Assembly: GCA_958346135.1 (NCBI GenBank) | Contig: CATVQN010000055.1 | Coordinates: 1-7,008, forward strand | Reading direction: 5' to 3' | Length of the DNA: 7,008 bases | From: an uncultured Eubacteriales bacterium | GTDB lineage: Bacteria; Bacillota; Clostridia; Monoglobales; Monoglobaceae | Part shown: positions 6,459 through 7,008 of the stretch, piece after piece | Numbering within the stretch: position 1 is the stretch's first letter | Layout: each line of letters begins with the position of its first letter | Translations under genes and position numbers: made by a program | The notes under the pieces: model-generated | The model's database searches: none | Seen by the model: only the letters and a program-made list of their open reading frames with translations | Told to the model about the DNA's origin: nothing

Positions 6459-7008
6459 GCATGGATATGAAAGGACTGCTCAACCCTGTAGTCCGGGATA
6501 TACCGCCCTCCGGCATCCGCCGTTTTTTTGATATCGCGGCGGAGATGAAGGATGCCATATCCCTGGGGGTGGGCGAGCCGGATTTTGTAACTCCCTGGCA
6601 CATTCGTGATGAGGGCATTTATTCCCTGGAAAAAGGTAAAACCTACTATACCTCCAATGCCGGCTTAAAAGAGCTGCGAAAGGAGATTACGGTTTATCTA
6701 AAGCGCCGTTTCGGTCTAAACTATGATCCGTTGACCCAGGTGACGGTAACGGTAGGCGGCAGCGAGGCCATTGATTTGTTTTTCCGGTCGGTGATCCAGC
6801 CGGGGGACGAGGTTCTGATTCCGGAACCCAGCTTTGTCTGCTATCGGCCTTTGACTCGGCTGGCCGGTGGTGTTCCGGTGCCGATTGTCACCAAGGCAGA
6901 GAATCATTTCCGGCTGACGCCGGAGGAACTGAAGGCGGCTATCACCCCAAAAACCAAGATTTTGGTACTTCCCTTTCCCAACAACCCCACCGGCGGCGTC
7001 ATGCGGAT
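6455..7008 (+). CDS. Class I/II aminotransferase (AlaT/PatA-like), N-terminal part, cut by window end
   Basis: This PLP-dependent fold-type I aminotransferase is visible for 184 complete codons, roughly the first half of a protein usually near 385-390 residues. It starts at ATG 6455, overlapping the regulator stop as ATGA, with GAGAGG (6439-6444) upstream. Marks in order: SLGVGEPDF (36-44, substrate-side N-terminal segment), YYTSNAG (64-70), GGSEAI (101-106, PLP phosphate-side loop) and PNNPTGG (175-181), whose Asn177 contacts the cofactor. The PLP lysine lies beyond the window. It resembles Firmicute alanine, aromatic or acetyl-diaminopimelate aminotransferases of the AlaT/PatA group. Pairing with an AlaR-like regulator favours alanine/pyruvate exchange, but the sequence alone does not settle the substrate. 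Confidence 0.92.
   Translation, partial: MSMDMKGLLNPVVRDIPPSGIRRFFDIAAEMKDAISLGVGEPDFVTPWHIRDEGIYSLEKGKTYYTSNAGLKELRKEITVYLKRRFGLNYDPLTQVTVTVGGSEAIDLFFRSVIQPGDEVLIPEPSFVCYRPLTRLAGGVPVPIVTKAENHFRLTPEELKAAITPKTKILVLPFPNNPTGGVMR

Overview
The window reads as chromosomal DNA from an endospore-forming, Gram-positive, low-to-mid-GC bacterium, most likely a member of the Clostridia (Eubacteriales). The main reasons are a full-length spoIIE, strong GGAGG-type ribosome sites, sigma-A-like promoters, and protein matches that all look Firmicute. Every supported gene lies on the + strand. I see no mobile element, CRISPR array, tRNA, rRNA or phage gene, and most of the window is ordinary core genome.

Layout. 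(1) Positions 1-2045 hold a purine uptake and salvage pair: an AzgA/PbuG-type permease with a TTG start, then a purine phosphoribosyltransferase 30 nt downstream. A very strong terminator (2086-2140) closes this unit. (2) Positions 2141-2274 are the spoIIE control region: an unexplained 13-bp inverted repeat, a consensus Spo0A box overlapping a -35-like element, and a perfect TATAAT about 21 bp further on. spoIIE (2275-4635) encodes the membrane-bound PP2C-type phosphatase that activates sigma-F in the forespore, and is followed by its own terminator hairpin. (3) Positions 4636-4964 are intergenic, with a good promoter and a hairpin at the predicted 5' end of the transcript. (4) Positions 4965-7008 hold a tightly packed unit: a cytoplasmic CE7-family acetyl esterase, an Lrp/AsnC regulator closely resembling Bacillus AlaR (YugG), and the N-terminal half of a class I aminotransferase (AlaT/PatA-like) that runs off the window. 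The last two overlap by ATGA.

How the genes work together. The permease would import hypoxanthine, guanine or adenine, and the transferase would trap it as a nucleotide using PRPP. SpoIIE is an independently controlled sporulation gene. The regulator/aminotransferase pair probably forms an alanine or related amino-acid transamination module. Its apparent co-transcription with a carbohydrate esterase is the least expected arrangement here. I did not find a convincing novel system. The points most worth a second look are the Spo0A-type spoIIE promoter, the esterase-Lrp-aminotransferase operon, and the unexplained inverted repeats in the three leader or intergenic regions.
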